64,000 nt of DNA from Nymphaea colorata (lineage: Eukaryota; Streptophyta; Magnoliopsida; Nymphaeales; Nymphaeaceae), in the NCBI RefSeq assembly GCF_008831285.2, contig NC_045140.1:785528-849527 (forward strand), in the 5' to 3' direction. How positions within the stretch are numbered: the first letter of the stretch is position 1; every line of letters begins with the position of its first letter. The translations under genes and the position numbers were made by a program. The notes below the pieces were generated by a model. It was not told where the DNA came from. It saw only the letters and a program-made list of their open reading frames with translations, and searched no databases. Positions 38,901-58,073 of this stretch are shown here, piece by piece.

Positions 38901-41900
38901 GATTGAATTGGATGGATGTTAGACAAGGTTCCACATGCTAAACATGCAGTGGGACTGATGTTCATTAAATCTATGAGGCATATGGCTGCTTCTATTACTT
39001 GGGCATCCTGCCTCAATTAGATTAGGCTCCATCTTTCCTTGGTAACCTCCTGCTTTCTGCATTTATGCCTTACTGTATTATCAGTATGCCTCTTTGTGCC
39101 TTTCCTCAGTTACTGTTTCCCAGATCCTAGATCTAAGACTAGTGGAAGAAGGGACAAGATTGGCTTCACTCTTACAGCTTCCTACACAGGGGGGGTTAGA
39201 ATGGAAGAACTACATCTTCAAAAGAACTCTTATTATTCACTCTTGCCTGTTGTTAGAGTTATTTATGTAATTTACTTATGCATGTACACGTATGTATATC
39301 CTACTGTGTTGATGCATACACTTTTCCATGAACTCTTGAAAAATAATAACTGATCTGTGCACGTTTAGGTCAAAACACTTGCACATAAACTTCAAAAGCA
39401 CCTTAAAGGCAAGAAGATGCTTACTACCAAAAATGATGGTATCAAATAATGAACAGTATTGAGACAACCCTATTCTACAGATTATCACCATAAGTACCTT
39501 TATGCTCGAAATCAGTATAAATATGATCGATATTGTTTTTAAAATCTTACTGTTCATATTTCAACTCTGGGAATATTATTTTTTGGTATCTTGATTTAAG
39601 AACTGCCTAAGGTTCATTTCATTATCTCAATTGAAATGATGACTCCCAAGTGGGGAGTCTGGCTGGTTCTCTGCATCCTCTTTTGGTGTAGTGGCTATAT
39701 TTTGGTTCATCCTTTTCTTCCAAGGGTTTCGTAATTGAACATTGAACCCATTGCTCATGATGGGATTTGCCAGATTATTGGGTGCTGCTCTGCTATACAC
39801 TCACACATGGAAATTGTCATGCCATTGCAGCCAAGTTTTTGAAAATTCCCACAATCATATCCAATATATATGGATGTGTTTTTCCACCTGAGTTTTTTTG
39901 ACATAGGTTATGATCCTATGATTTTGTGAATCTGGTGTGATCTTCTTGTCATAGGAAGATACCTGCAGGATGCCTATGTAGTGGCACTTAATTTGGTAAA
40001 GTCGTGAAAACATGAATGTGAATTGAATATTCTGAGAATCTGAATATGAATTTCCTAAATTTATTGTTTCATCTTTTGAATTTTATAGGCTATATTTATG
40101 TACAACCATTGTATCTTATTGAATTTCTAACTTTTAGTCAATTGTTTCTTTCTCTTTTGAATTCTGGGAAAAAGGTTCAATTTATCAAGTCACTCTTGTC
40201 ATGAATGCCTGTCGATTTCAGGAGAGATTTTCAGACTGGTTGCTTCTTTTATGCAGTATATTATTTATTTGTTTGTTTGTAAGATTCTGGACTGTTTTAA
40301 AGTGATCTTATTTAGGAAAAGATTTGGTCCTGACTTTGACTTGGCTACTCTGCTTTTAAGTTGCAAGTGGTTTTAGAGATCAATTACATTTCATGTTACA
40401 GTTCATAGTTGTTATCTTATTTTGTTAAATTATTTCTGTTTGTTATAGAAGTCAACTGTGACTAATAACTCTACTGCAATTAATAGGTAGTTGCTGCACT
40501 AGTTGGAGGGATGTTTGTTATGGCTGGGCATATTACTACGGAGCAACTGACAAAATTTGTTCTTTATGCTGAATGGCTAATATTGTCAACATGGTGGATT
40601 GGAGATAATTTGTCATCATTAATGCAATCTCTTGGTGCATGTGATAAAGTCTTCCGTCTGATGGATATGTTACCTAGCAAGCAATTTTCTTTAGGAGGTA
40701 TGTGCAATACATCCTTCTCTCTTGGAAGCAAGTGGTGAGCAACATATGGATCTTTTCTTGTTGAAGTTTGACTGAATATATAATGTCATTTTGCCTAGTC
40801 ATGAAGCTCGACAAATGTGTGTGCATGTGTTTTAACTTTTAACTACCACTTACTTTTCTTGTTACATGAGTTTTTCTACTGACCAGCAAATAAACATTTT
40901 TTTATTTATCAAATTCTCTAAAAATAAGTAAAGGGTCTTTCAGAAATTGTATATAATGTATAATTGACAATAGAAGCATTGGTGTCACACTCATCTTCAA
41001 GAGATCAATTCTTCAAACAATTGAAAAATTAATGTTTTAAAAGAATGAAAACAGTATTTCATGTATAAGTTATTTCAATTTTATGTTCTTCATTGATGTG
41101 ATGATTGATCGATGTTGCATTTGAATAGATGACATCCTTGTGCAGGGTCAAAGCTGTCCAAAGCGACTGGGCATATCCAATTTGTAGATGTGACTTTTCA
41201 TTATCCCTCACGAGCAGCAGTATGATTTTGTAACTTTAAGCTATCTTTTCCCATTAATCAAGTTCCTTACCATTTTTCTGAGTTTCAACTATGTGGTGAC
41301 ATGATACTAGTTGGATCAGAGTAAGTTGGTTAATACTTATCATTATGCAGTCCCTACTAATGGCTAATGAGTATTTTGGATTTTGTTATGGTTACCTTCA
41401 GGGGGCGTTTGATGCCCTGGAAATATACTGTTCACCCAGAAATATATTTCAAATTTTAAAAAAAATTTCCAGCGTAACAAACGCGGAAACTTTTTTTCGA
41501 CCGTTAAGGTCGATTCCGGAAAGATATTTCCAACCAGCGGGGTGGAAAGATATTTCCTGTTTTTTTTTCTGCCCGTTACGGCAATGTCGTCGTCTTCCTC
41601 TCCTCATGCCCAGCACCGTTGTTGTCTTCCTCTCCTCACACCCAGCATCGTCTTCCTCCAGTGGCTTGATTTAGGCATCTCCTCACCAGCGGCTTGATTG
41701 GGCATTTCCTCACCAGTGCAGCGTCTAGCAGCGGAAGGGGAAAGAGGAAGGAGGAAGAACGAAGGGGAAGGTGGAAGAACGAAGGGGAAAGAGGAAGAAG
41801 GGAAGAAAGGGGAAAGAGGAAGAAGGAGGAAGAACGAAGGGGAAAGGGCATCGTCCGTCACGTTTCATCTTCTCCAGCGGCCGCGCCGCCTCATCCTCCT

Positions 41901-44900
41901 CCAGCCGCATCTTCTTCTTCCTCCTCCTTCCTTCCCTTTTTCCTCCACCTCCCTTCTTCCTCCTTCCTTCCCCTCTTCCTCTTTCCCCTTCATTTTTCCT
42001 CTTTTCCCTTTGTTTCCATCGATTCCAACTTTTTTTCATCAAACGTTGAAATTTGTTTTCAGAAATATAAATCCAACTTAACAAACATAACATACTTTTG
42101 GAAAAATAGAATTTTATTTTCCATTCATCAATTCCAGAAATAAATTTCTGGAAACTTCTTTCTGTTTACATTTTTCCAGCCATCAAACGGCTCCTCATGG
42201 AATTTGTACCTCTGCCATGTTAGTTTAGTCAGAAATAAAATATCTTTAGTGTATTTTAAAATGGTGATGAAAATGGAAGGGGAGGAGAAAAATAATAATA
42301 ACTAATAAGAAGAAAAGAGGAGGATGAAGAAGCTCTGTTGTTTAAAACATCAGAAGGAATTATATGATTGAACTTCAAGACTTGGGAATAGCTTGCAACT
42401 TGAACTGAATTAAGAATAAGAGTACGAGACTATTGGAAGCTAAACCTTTTATGAAGTCATGAGAACAATAGCCTAATATATTGTGCCAAAGATTTGGTTT
42501 TTTAACATGGATATGTGACATCCTTGACTCTGGTTTGGCCTGAAAGCTGAACCAATAATTGATGGAAAATCTCGCTCTAAAAACATACATGTTTCAATGT
42601 CCTTCTGCAAATGTTTTCCTCGTAGGAAGATTCTTCAAACAAAAAAAAGAAAATATAAATATAAGTGACAAATTGGAATTATCAACTAATTTCTTGTTTG
42701 ACACAATGTTCTCTTAATATTAGGACCAACTAAAGATTCAACAAGTCACAGGTACGATGAACAGATCCACCTCTAGTTTTTATAACGGAATATCATGTGC
42801 CATCCCCCATGGCAAGTCACTATCAAAATGGTGACTCAGTTTTAGCATTTTAGCTTCATATCCATGTATGATTTGGTGCCCATAAGCCTACATACCTTAT
42901 TAACCAGCATGCTATGAATAAGCTGTAGAAACTATGCAAAGTAGATGAGTATCTCAAGTTCACATGGATAAGAGAAATATGATCCTCAATCAGTACGTTC
43001 AACAAAAGAACATCCAGAAATGTTTTGAAGTGTTTTTCTCTATCTACTTAGCTCATTCCCCTATACATGTTATTGTGTCATTCAGTTCAACGTGGTTAAT
43101 ATTTCTGTTAATGTTGTCCATATTCACTTTTTACTTGTTAATTATCGAAATTGACTCACTGTGTCAACTCACAGTTGTCGTCTGTTTAGGTACTAGCTCT
43201 AGAGAATGTGAATTTATCAATACAACCTAGGGAGGTGATTGCAATTGTAAGGATGTTTACATTTAATAATTCTACTTGGTCTCTTTATTCCTCTTTATTC
43301 CTCAAAGTTTTAACTACTCAAATACTATGATTTTGGACAGGTTGGCCTTAGTGGCAGTGGCAAAAGCACATTGGTCAGTTTACTACTTCGGTTATATGAT
43401 CCTACGAGTGGACAGGTAAGTAACCTTTAGGATTAATATCATCATCTTTTGGTAGGCTATTTGACAGTTCATGAAAGCATATTCCAGCATGGATGTTAGT
43501 AAAAGTTTTCTCTTTGGATAATTGCCTAAGCTCATCTAGCATTAAGCCTTTCCCTTTCTATACTTTTTGTTTTTTCTTCCTGTCAAGCTTTCATCCATGG
43601 CAGAAAAATTTCACATGTAATTCGTCTTGTGCAAGCTCCTAGAGCATTAATCCGTTACCTTTCTATATTTTTACCTTTCTATATTTTTGTTTCTTTTGTG
43701 TCAAGCTTTCCTCTGTTACAGGCATGAACCTATTAAACTGTGAGAACAACTCAATTATGTAGAACCATATTTCTCTCAATCAGTCAGCTGTAGCTATTTT
43801 CTTGCAACATTCTTATTAATTGGTGATACCGAAGGCTTACTGCTTGTTTGTAGATCCTAATTGATGGGTTCCCGCTTCCTGATTTGGATATTAAATGGTT
43901 AAGAGAGATAATTGGTTATGTGAAACAGGTAAACATTATATGTTGTATGCCAGCTGCAAGTTCGATCACCCATCAAATAAGATAAGCTGTTATAACTAAT
44001 ATGTCTCTTCTTGCATAGGAACCACGATTATTTAGAATGGACATCAGTTCAAATATTAGGTACGGATGCCCCAGGGATGTTAGTCAGGAAGACGTTGAAT
44101 TAGCTGCTAAACAGGCATATGCACATGAGTTCATTTCGTCCCTGCCAAATGGCTATCAAACCATTGTTGATGATGCACTATTGAGTGGTGGACAAAAACA
44201 ACGAATTGCTATTGCCAGGGCTCTCCTACGAAACCCAACCATTTTAATTCTTGATGAAGCAACCAGTGCACTGGATGCAGAGAGTGAATATCATGTGAAG
44301 GTACCATTGTCTCTGTTTACCCTGTAGATGTCATTAGTGTGTTTTAATATGGTGCTTTTGGCTTTGCTTTTTCTATTCAGGAAGCTCTTCAAGCAGTTAT
44401 GAGAGATTCTGGGACAAAACGAACTGTTATTGTCATAGCTCATAGGTAAAGATTGTAGAGTGTAAATGTTCAAAACATTGTCATGGATATCATGCTTGGG
44501 TTTGTATTCGTTTTACAAAACATGGAATAAAAATTCAGAATAGTTGTTAAAATGGTGAAATGAACATCAGAAAAGGTAAAAATATTTAGAAAGTATCTTT
44601 CTAAAACAGTGTGATTATGTTCATTTGGGGTTTTTTTTTTTCAAAATATTACTATTTCCTCTTTTCTGTTTTTCCTTGCATTCCCCAATGCAATATTTTG
44701 AGAAAAGATGATATTCATGACAATATTTTAAAGTCTATAATCATATTCAATAAATCTTAGGCTTTGCCAATGCTCCTTTGTTAGGCTATCAACTGTAAGA
44801 GCTGCTGATCGTATAGTGGTGATGGACAAAGGCCATATAGTAGAGGTGAGTCGGATGTATTGTGGTCTTATACTGCTTCATTCACGCTTCTGTTCTTGAA

Positions 44901-46267
44901 AGTTGAAATCATCTGCATTTGCATACAAAAGAGTTGTATTCAAGATCCAGAATCTTGAGTTCAGATTAGGGTTTAGATTGGTGTTAACTGGTTCTCTGTA
45001 TAACTGTGGGGTTATACATGTGGTGAGTTTCATTTGTTAGGCAAAGAGAGTTACACCATCCTACATGAATACTAAGTAAATTATCTCATTTTGCTAGTCC
45101 CTTAAGATCTGTTGGGACATGTTACATACCACCTTGTGCAGTTGCTCCCAAAGTGGGGGACTTTATCTGTTTCCTCTACTCCTATAGGCTTCATACTGTT
45201 GTTTAAATGTTCAACACAACAGATACATAGCACATTCAGTTCAGTGAGGATGTTAATAATAATATTAGACTCTCGCCAAAATGGTCAGGCAATAAGTTGG
45301 TTGAAACTTGAACCAGTAATTCCTAACTTGGCTTCTCTCATGGTTAGGTTTGAAATATGTAGATAAGTGTTGGAGATTCCATTTTCAATTAAATAAGCCA
45401 AGTGACTCATGCAAACCTGGAGAGGTGACTATATTAATGGTTGAATGTGCATATCTAGATTCTCAAAAGGAAAATTGGAAACTTTTTCACTAAATTTGTT
45501 TCATTTAAAGTATGCTAATAAGTGATGAGAAACACAATTACTATTTTGGGCTGGGATGTTTATTTTTGGGGCTTAAAACAGAGTTGGGATTTCGAAACAC
45601 ATTTTCTTCTGTGTGTGTGTTTACACGTGGATGCACATAAGGAAAAAGATGGTGAACAATTTATGCAACTGTAGTTACTACAGAGACATCTTTATCCACA
45701 GGAAAAAGGTTGGAAAACTTTGAAGCCTTTTGTGCACTGTGGTGGCATGATTGTAAGTTATATTTCATCTGGTCCATGTTTGTATTTTTTTTGCTTGCTT
45801 TTTAAACATGTGTCTATGTAATTCACTTAAATGAGAAGTGATCTGATTTATCCTTAGTTACAGCACCAACGACTAATACATTAGTTCAGTGGAGTATGTG
45901 GCAATGCTTCCTTTACATACCTTATGTCTGGATCATTAGGCGGTTCTTTGGTTCTTAGCCACTGTCCATTTGAAACCCTTTCTTTTCACATATATGCTGT
46001 AAAGTGCAGTTAGTCATTGCCTTAGAGCAAAATTTCTTCTGTTTCGTGCTGGTTAGTTTGTCTTGTTCCATAGGTTCTTTATATGTTCTAACTAAAAGCT
46101 GTCATCTTTAGTTCATGTCGACATCAACTTCTATCAGTGTTTGATCTGATAAGAATCAATGTCCACGTTCCATGCATTTACAGGTAGGAAGTCACACCGA
46201 ACTTGTTCAAAGAGGAGGAAAGTATGCACAATTAACCAAAAGACAAGCTGCTGACTCTGTATTGTGA
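31544..46267 (+). CDS. ABCB26: ABC transporter B family member 26 (TAP-like half transporter, plastid)
   Basis: Eighteen exons: 31544-31996, 32491-32618, 34320-34362, 34493-34537, 34648-34770, 34865-34968, 36638-36692, 36788-36858, 37588-37690, 40487-40697, 41146-41219, 43190-43246, 43341-43415, 43854-43928, 44019-44300, 44381-44445, 44785-44845, 46184-46267. They total 2109 nt, or 702 aa, close to the 700-aa Arabidopsis ABCB26 (At1g70610), which it matches throughout. The N-terminus (about 60 residues, rich in Arg, Ser and Pro) looks like a chloroplast transit peptide. One membrane domain follows, with hydrophobic stretches near 138-165, 183-200, 265-296 and 376-390. The nucleotide-binding domain is complete: Walker A GLSGSGKS (491-498), Q-loop Q539, signature LSGGQ (594-598), Walker B ILILDE (614-619), D-loop SALD (622-625), switch H654. 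A half transporter must dimerise. Its substrate is unknown. Intron 2 has a GC donor; the other introns are GT-AG. Introns 2 and 11 carry inserted elements. Confidence 0.96.
32619..32620 (+). other. Non-canonical GC splice donor of ABCB26 intron 2
   Basis: Exon 2 ends ATTTTCAG and the intron begins GCAAGT. Phase 2 is needed to join exon 3 at 34320 (SGLRGCYFS, conserved in the family). The nearest GT, five bases downstream, would break the frame. The flanking sequence AG|GCAAGT matches the strong consensus typical of GC-AG introns. Confidence 0.85.
32679..34017. mobile_element. TIR transposon, about 1.3 kb, in ABCB26 intron 2
   Basis: The left end 32684-32707 and right end 33990-34012 are inverted copies sharing GTCCGGTTAGGTACAGTCAC plus one base, without mismatch. 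TAGCT lies just outside each end (32679-32683 and 34013-34017), a candidate 5-bp target-site duplication. The interior is AT-rich with no transposase, so the element is non-autonomous. The open frame at 33459-33869 inside it has no known domain. A second foldback (32834-32995) is nested near its left end. Confidence 0.75.
32834..32995. mobile_element. Foldback MITE with a (TA)n centre, nested
   Basis: The left arm contains GCCCTAGACGGAGTTGGC then TGTTTCCAATTCCTATA. The right arm contains TATAGGAATTGGAAACA then GCCAGCTCCGTCCGTCTAGG, its near-perfect reverse complement. A TA run of about 50 bases joins them. The inner part of the left arm (CTGTTTCCAATTCCTATATA) is duplicated. It has no coding capacity. 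Confidence 0.8.
34201..34293. repeat. Tandem duplication just upstream of ABCB26 exon 3
   Basis: AATCATGCTGTTTGGA and GTCTTTAGACACATGCCTT occur at 34201-34235 and again at 34237-34280, with a partial third AATCATGCTGTT at 34282. The array ends 26 bases before the exon 3 acceptor, covering the likely branch-point region. Confidence 0.9.
38044..38180. repeat. Tandem duplication, about 68 bp units, in ABCB26 intron 9
   Basis: Units 38044-38110 and 38111-38180 share ATGTTCTCTGCTT, ATTGATT, TTCAGTTTT and AGGAACTGAT in the same order, with scattered differences. Confidence 0.85.
41402..42195. mobile_element. hAT-like foldback element in ABCB26 intron 11
   Basis: The left end GGGGGCGTTTGATGCCCTGG and the reverse complement of the right end, GGAGCCGTTTGATGGCTGG, are terminal inverted repeats. 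Internal arms follow the same symmetry: GAAATATATTTC and TTTCCAGCG on the left, CAGAAATAAATTTCTGG and CCAGC on the right. The centre has a purine tract (about 41740-41850, GAAGGGGAAAGAGGAAG) and a pyrimidine tract (about 41905-42010, CCCTCTTCCTCTTTCCCC) that are mutually complementary. Five open frames overlap here on both strands; all are low-complexity Glu/Lys/Arg or Ser/Phe/Pro products of this symmetry and not genes. Confidence 0.65.
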
Positions 46268-46729
46268 CATAGTTCAACGTCTGGATAATCATGCGAATGA
46301 TCTCAATATTTGATGAGATCAAATTGTAGATTCACACAACAATAATTTGCTGCCATGGAATAGTAATTTGCTTCCACGAATTTTTGAGATTGGAGCAGTT
46401 GGTGATTGATAAGAAAGGCCGCCAGTGTACACAAGCTATTTTTTGTTGTACAGAGCAAGTAATGAATTTGAAGAGTATTTGATTAGTTTTCTTAAGACAA
46501 CAGAGTCAACTGCCTACAGGCATGTGATTAAATTATTTCCATCACATTATGAAGTTGCTGCTACATGAATTCACACTTCAACAGAATAGTTGGATTACAA
46601 GAGCATACTGTCAACGGAATTGTGTTCATCTCATCCATTAGTTCTGAGTGACCTCTTGTAAAATACGTATGCTGTTTCCTGATAGTGATATTTTATTCAA
46701 TTTTCAGTAACTAACCATTGTCTCTCTCG

Positions 46730-46733
<4 letters not shown>

Positions 46734-46809
<76 letters not shown>
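46734..46809. repeat. Long (TA)n microsatellite
   Basis: About 38 uninterrupted TA dinucleotides about 470 bp downstream of the ABCB26 stop. It is one of the longest pure TA runs in the window and probably unstable in length. Confidence 0.95.
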
Positions 46810-46811
<2 letters not shown>

Positions 46812-48079
46812 TGGTTTTCAGAAGGGGAGTGAAGATCAGGAGCGAAACAAAGAATATGACCACCATATTCCCACATTATGTGGATGTGATTTTTTCATAT
46901 TTAAGGATTTCCATATTAGCATAAAAGTCATGCTCTCCAGATGCAGATAAGTCCTGAATAATTTAAGGGGTAGGACCAGCCTAAAATCAGAGCTCGACTT
47001 ACATATTTCATACAAGAAATTCGAATGTTTTGCTCCAAATTTTGTGTGCCACATGTACTCTGCCCAGAAATTTCAAGTGGTGTGATCTGTATAATTTAAT
47101 AGATATGATTTACTTAGATTATTTAACCAACGATCTGAATCATCTCATTTAACCATAAAGGACGTAATGATGTGTCTTACAATGCATTAAAATGATCTGC
47201 ATTATTCAATTGAAAAGATCAAAAGGTTTTCTTAAGTAAGAAAACTAGGTTGCCTCATCAGTTTTAGTGAAATTTTTTTTTAAATCAAAGTAAGAATATC
47301 AGTCGATTCCTTTCTCTACTTATGGATCTTAAATTTTGCCAAAGATGAAATATGATTAAATCTCATTATATGCTTATGGAAAACATACCACACACAAACA
47401 CACACACACACATAATGAAAGAGAAACAGACAGACAGAGATTGTGTCAACTATCTAACTGGTGTGAATTGTATCTACAACCAACTGGGTAGAAAGATATT
47501 GTAGCTTGGCTTTTTCTAACCAAGAAATCTCAATAGATCACTTGCTTTATTGGAAGACAAAAAAATCCAAAAGAAAGAAGCATTTTTTTTTGGGGGTTGA
47601 GGATAACTTAGCCATGCATAACTCTGTCTCTAATTAATGGGGGGATGTGTATGTGTGTATAAATACGTATATAGGAAAATTGAAAGTAGAGTAACTGCAA
47701 ATATTGCCAGATGGCTAAAATTCGTCACTGAAAGCATCATGAAACTGTCAATAGAGCATTACAAACTGTTCTTAATTTTCTGTGGCTGAAGTTCTTTTAG
47801 CGACAGTTTTAAAAATTTAACCATCCTCGGTAGCTGGCTAATTTCAATTCCTACATATGTACTTTTGGAATGGATGACGGCAATTCCAAGGATTGTTAAA
47901 GAATAGATCATTCACGTTAACTTTTTCCAGTGGTTGATGGTACAATTCACTCGTAGGTTCAGAGGTTCAAATTGGTCACTTTATGTCACGGTTCAAGCAA
48001 TGTTGTTGACATAAGAAAATACTAGGGAAAGATATTAAAAACATCCTAACAAAATAAAGTAACTAGTTTCAAGTAAGAA

Positions 48080-48300
48080 GACTCCTGGCCAATAGGCAAG
48101 CTGGTCATGAGTTCAAGTATCCTTATAAAGTTCAGCTCGGGCTTACATGCGTTGTGGCCCCTTGACCCTTGCCAGGCAGCGGTATACAGTGCTGGCCGAT
48201 ATGAGCGTTCCCAGACTTCAAGAGACCTTCCCTGATGCTGTTGAAAACGTAAATAAGTTCTGAAAAACATTTTTGGTGGACAAGAGAAAATCTCTTCAAA
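48080..48300 (+). mobile_element. Possible tRNA-derived SINE
   Basis: TGGCCAATAGGCAAG (A-box-like) is followed by GAGTTCAAGTATCC (B-box-like, 48109-48122), then GC-richer unique sequence including GGCAGCGGTATACAGTGCTG. The GC content and box spacing set it apart from the AT-rich surroundings. Boundaries and family were not established. Confidence 0.35.
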
Positions 48301-48818
48301 AAGTATTCTCGTATCCATTGTAATGGTCTACTGCTTTTTCATATTTTTTATATTTAGACTTCTTAGAGTCGATCAATCAATTACTGTGAAGATAGGACAA
48401 ATTTTCTACCAGTCTAAGTTCCTGATATTAACAGCTGCGGGTCCCGTACCTTTCACGTCCGTGAGTCACCTTTGAGAAAGAGAGAGGGATACTAGGTACC
48501 TTAGGAAAACGTTAATGGTCAAGAGGTTTGGATACTGAACGGACCGACAGAGCAAAGACACTAAAAGCTTTTCCATAAACCATGAACTAAACGAATAAGC
48601 CTGTTGTTTCACAATATTTAGGCACAAACAGTGCATATTTTCACGGTATCCTTCAAGGTGATCAGTGCAAGCCTCGGAAGCCAAAAAAGTAAAACAGAAA
48701 AATCATAATACAATGCACCGTCACCCGCACGAGCTTCACTTTCAACTTCAGTAATACAAAATCAAGCAGGCCTGTCGGCCAACTAAATGAGCCCAGCCGG
48801 TTCATTGCCAGCTATGTC

Positions 48819-54721
<5,903 letters not shown>

Positions 54722-55895
54722 CCTGGCCGAATCGACGCAAACGCAAAACAAAGGCACGCGGGAAGGAGATGAATAACAAGAACAACGAGAAAAGGGCCTC
54801 TAGGTTTTTCCCTATCGAGTCTTGTCTCCCCAGAACACCAAGAGACACAGGAGAGGAGGCGCGCTCCTTTCTCTCGTCTGCCAGAAAGGAGAAGAGGAGG
54901 AGAAGAATTTGATCTCCCGCCCTTCGATGGATCCTTCCGCTAAAAAGGCGCAATCAAGAAGGGACGGAAATGGCTTTAAAGGCCAAGGGGGATTCTCCGG
55001 ATCGGATCTCCACGATACCATCGTTACATCTTTTGCCCGAACCTAAAGCTGAATTTGGATTCATCCGATATTGAGTTCCACTCGAACTTGAGCCCATATC
55101 AAACCATTTGCTTTAGAATTGATCTTATATAACTTGTTCTTGGCTCATTTAACAACCTAAGTACAACTATTACAAGATCATTATGAAAAATAATACAAAT
55201 ATTTGAATTGGGTTTTTTATGAAAATTTGTGCCAAGATATATCTCTAGATCCTGCGCCCATTAGCTTCTTGGTTGAGCTAAGGCATTGAATAAGTGTAGT
55301 TTTTATCTACACTAAGTTTTTCTTCTTTTTTTTTCAAAATACATGACAATATTTTGGCTGACTTTTATGAGGTGTTTGATTAATTTAGTTAGTTTCTTGC
55401 ATGTAAGATAAAAGATTAGAGTGGGGAAGGTTTGATCCTATAAAATGGATCTCAACTCCTGAGGATCCGTGGATCTCAGATTCCATGCATCTTGAATCAA
55501 ATTATATAATTGGTAACCATATCGCCCCTTAGCCTATTATACCCATTAAAGGTTATATGGATTTATTATTTTGACATTTTTTTAGATTTTTTTTCCATAT
55601 GCATCTTTTAAATATAAGCAATTGAGAAATCACGTTGACCGCTAAGGTATAGTTTTTAGTATATTTTCATTTAAAGGATCTTCCGTTTGCACGTTATATT
55701 TTCCCTCCTCCCTCTCATAACTTGCTTTCCTTGTTCTTATATTTGCAATTGCATGACTTCGATGTTTTGTCTTCATTTTTGCATTTATTGTGGAACCCGA
55801 ATACTTGTATGCATACTTTTTATATTTGTTTTTTTTTTTTTTGTACATAAAAGCGGTTTAGAATCTCATTAAATAACTATAACATGAGGTCAAGC

Positions 55896-56165
55896 TACAC
55901 CAATCAGATCATTCTCAATCAATCGATCCAAATGATCAGGTAGATTAGTAAGAATAGTCACTTCAAAAGATCCTTGAAAGGCCCATGACGTAAGAAAATC
56001 CACACACATATTAGCTTCTCTTTATGTATGACATAAGACACACTCTCAATCACGTCTACGCAATTCTTGACACAGCTTCATTATATGAAATAAAGGATCA
56101 CGAGGCTGCAGGTCTTTTAGAACTTAATGAAATTGTCACGTATCTTATTGCATCAAGGACAGAAC
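55896..56165 (-). pseudogene. Decayed retroelement RNase H-like fragment
   Basis: Minus-strand translation gives LQPRDPLFHIMKLCQELRRR, a stop, a short degraded stretch, another stop, then REANMCVDFLTSWAF and a tail reading LIENDLIGVA. The REAN-x-C-x-D pattern followed by a helix and a D-x-x-GV-A end matches the RNase H domain of plant LINE-type reverse transcriptase polyproteins. At least two in-frame stops interrupt it, and a frameshift appears upstream where LDAIRYVT lies in another frame. It is an inactive remnant. Confidence 0.65.
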
Positions 56166-58073
56166 GTGGGTTTCTTATATAGCTGGTTATCATTATCTAT
56201 TCATAGAAAATGATATTGTGAGTATCTGTTTAAGAGTTTAATTTGACTAAAATTTATCCTCATGCCCTTGTTTAATTGCTTGTGGATTTCACGTAGCATA
56301 AAATTCAAGAGCTCTCTCTTGGGTTCCATGCAGGTGGGCCTGCACCCATTTGCACAACCAACTGTAGCATTTTCACATCAAATTCAACTACTGAAATTTA
56401 ATAGATATAATATCAGATTTGGATAAGGATGTAGTGGATCTACCAGTAAAGTCAAATGGTATATATGATTTTGTTACGTTTTTAGAAATCGGATATGGCT
56501 GAAGTTTAGCTTTTCCTCAAATGCCTTTGTAATTGATAATTTACGAGTGAAAAAATCACTGCATATCACAAAGTCGGTTCTTTATATAATTATTATTAAT
56601 CAGTTATCATATAAAACATGATTAAAAGGAAGAAATGCATTAATTTTGATTATGATGTTCTACTAGTGATATTTATGTATTTTTCGCATAGTTGGCTCGC
56701 CGAGTTGGCTGGAGAAATTATGTTATTCGCAGAAGTTATGTTATTTGTTTCTAGTGTGCATAACAAAAAATATTTTATGTTGTCTGGCTAAGAACCGGAA
56801 CCCTCACCATTTTCCATATTCTTCAAAATACATCAAGGTGATGCTTCTGCTATGTTTCAACTTGATAACGGTACTCATTCTTTTGCTACATAAAGAGTTC
56901 TATGCAGCAATAACTCAATACGAAACTATTGTGTCAACCCCTTCATAAATAATAATTTTATTTATTCAAGTAGGTAATCCTAATGAAATCATGTAAAAGT
57001 GAAAACATGCATGTAAGTTGGCATGACGACAATGGTCATGGCAAGGAAAATGACATGTTCTAGAATTGCATGTTGTAAACATGATTTACGTGAATGAGAT
57101 AATGAATTCAAGAAATATTGCAATATTCATGATGTAATGTACATTGATATAAATGGCATATATGAAGACACAATGATATGCATGAAAGCGTATGGGCACA
57201 TTCATCTTGTAATTAACATGCATTAATGGCAAATTGACATGTACATTAGTGGCGTGCGTGAAGATATTGAGTATATATAAAGATATAATACGATCATTTA
57301 TCACCTCATATTTATGGGTGACCAAGTGGAGTATTTTACTCTATCGCCTTGAATAGAGTCGAAGTTCTCACCCAATCATTAGCGCTTCTAATGTACTGGG
57401 TATGCTTTTAATGCATCGGAATGTCGTCCCTGACGCACTTCAACTTGCAACGTTGATGATCCCCTTTTTGTAGTACAAAGAATTGAAGTTCTCAAGATTC
57501 AAAACAAAAACCGACCTTCTACCAACTCCTATCATCCCTTGCATGTATTTGAAACATTAATCTGACATGCTTTATTACATGTCATGGAGTATATATACAG
57601 GCATAGGTGGCTGGCTGGGGAATCGCCTGAGTCAATTCAAGTCGCTAGAAAACAGTCAAGGTTAGCATGATTCGCCCCTAACTCACCACTAACTCGGTTT
57701 GACTCGACCGTGACTCACCTCTGATTCGGCCCAACTTGGCCCTGATTTGTCTTTACTCGCTCCATTCAGGTTATTTTAAAACTCAACTGAGTCAACGAGT
57801 CAACTCGCTAACCCAGAAACCCAGCCATCAAATGATCCAACTCCATGTCATGAGTTTGCCTACTATATATACAGGTTCTACGGGTGTAAGTTGTCCAAGC
57901 CATAGAGATTCCTCATATGATGTATAGTAGAGGTGGAGCCAAAGGCTGGCAAAAATAAAATTTTACCACTTGAAATCTTTAAAAATTTTAATTTGTCCTT
58001 CTAAAGACTGTGAAAATTATATAATGCCCCGCCACAACACTTAGTATATACCAAATCGTCTGTCATAAATAGG

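Larger units (their letters stand above)
46268..48818. other. Convergent intergenic region between ABCB26 and RH30
   Basis: Both flanking genes end here, so both 3' UTRs are expected. No exon with homology was seen. It holds a long (TA)n run (46734-46809), a CA-rich stretch near 47390-47412 and a SINE-like sequence (48080-48300). Confidence 0.6.

Noticed and set aside
41694-42143. Glu/Lys/Arg-rich and Ser/Phe/Pro-rich frames on both strands in ABCB26 intron 11
   Set aside because: They come from GAAGGG and CTTCCC tracts inside a foldback element, with no domain and no splice support.
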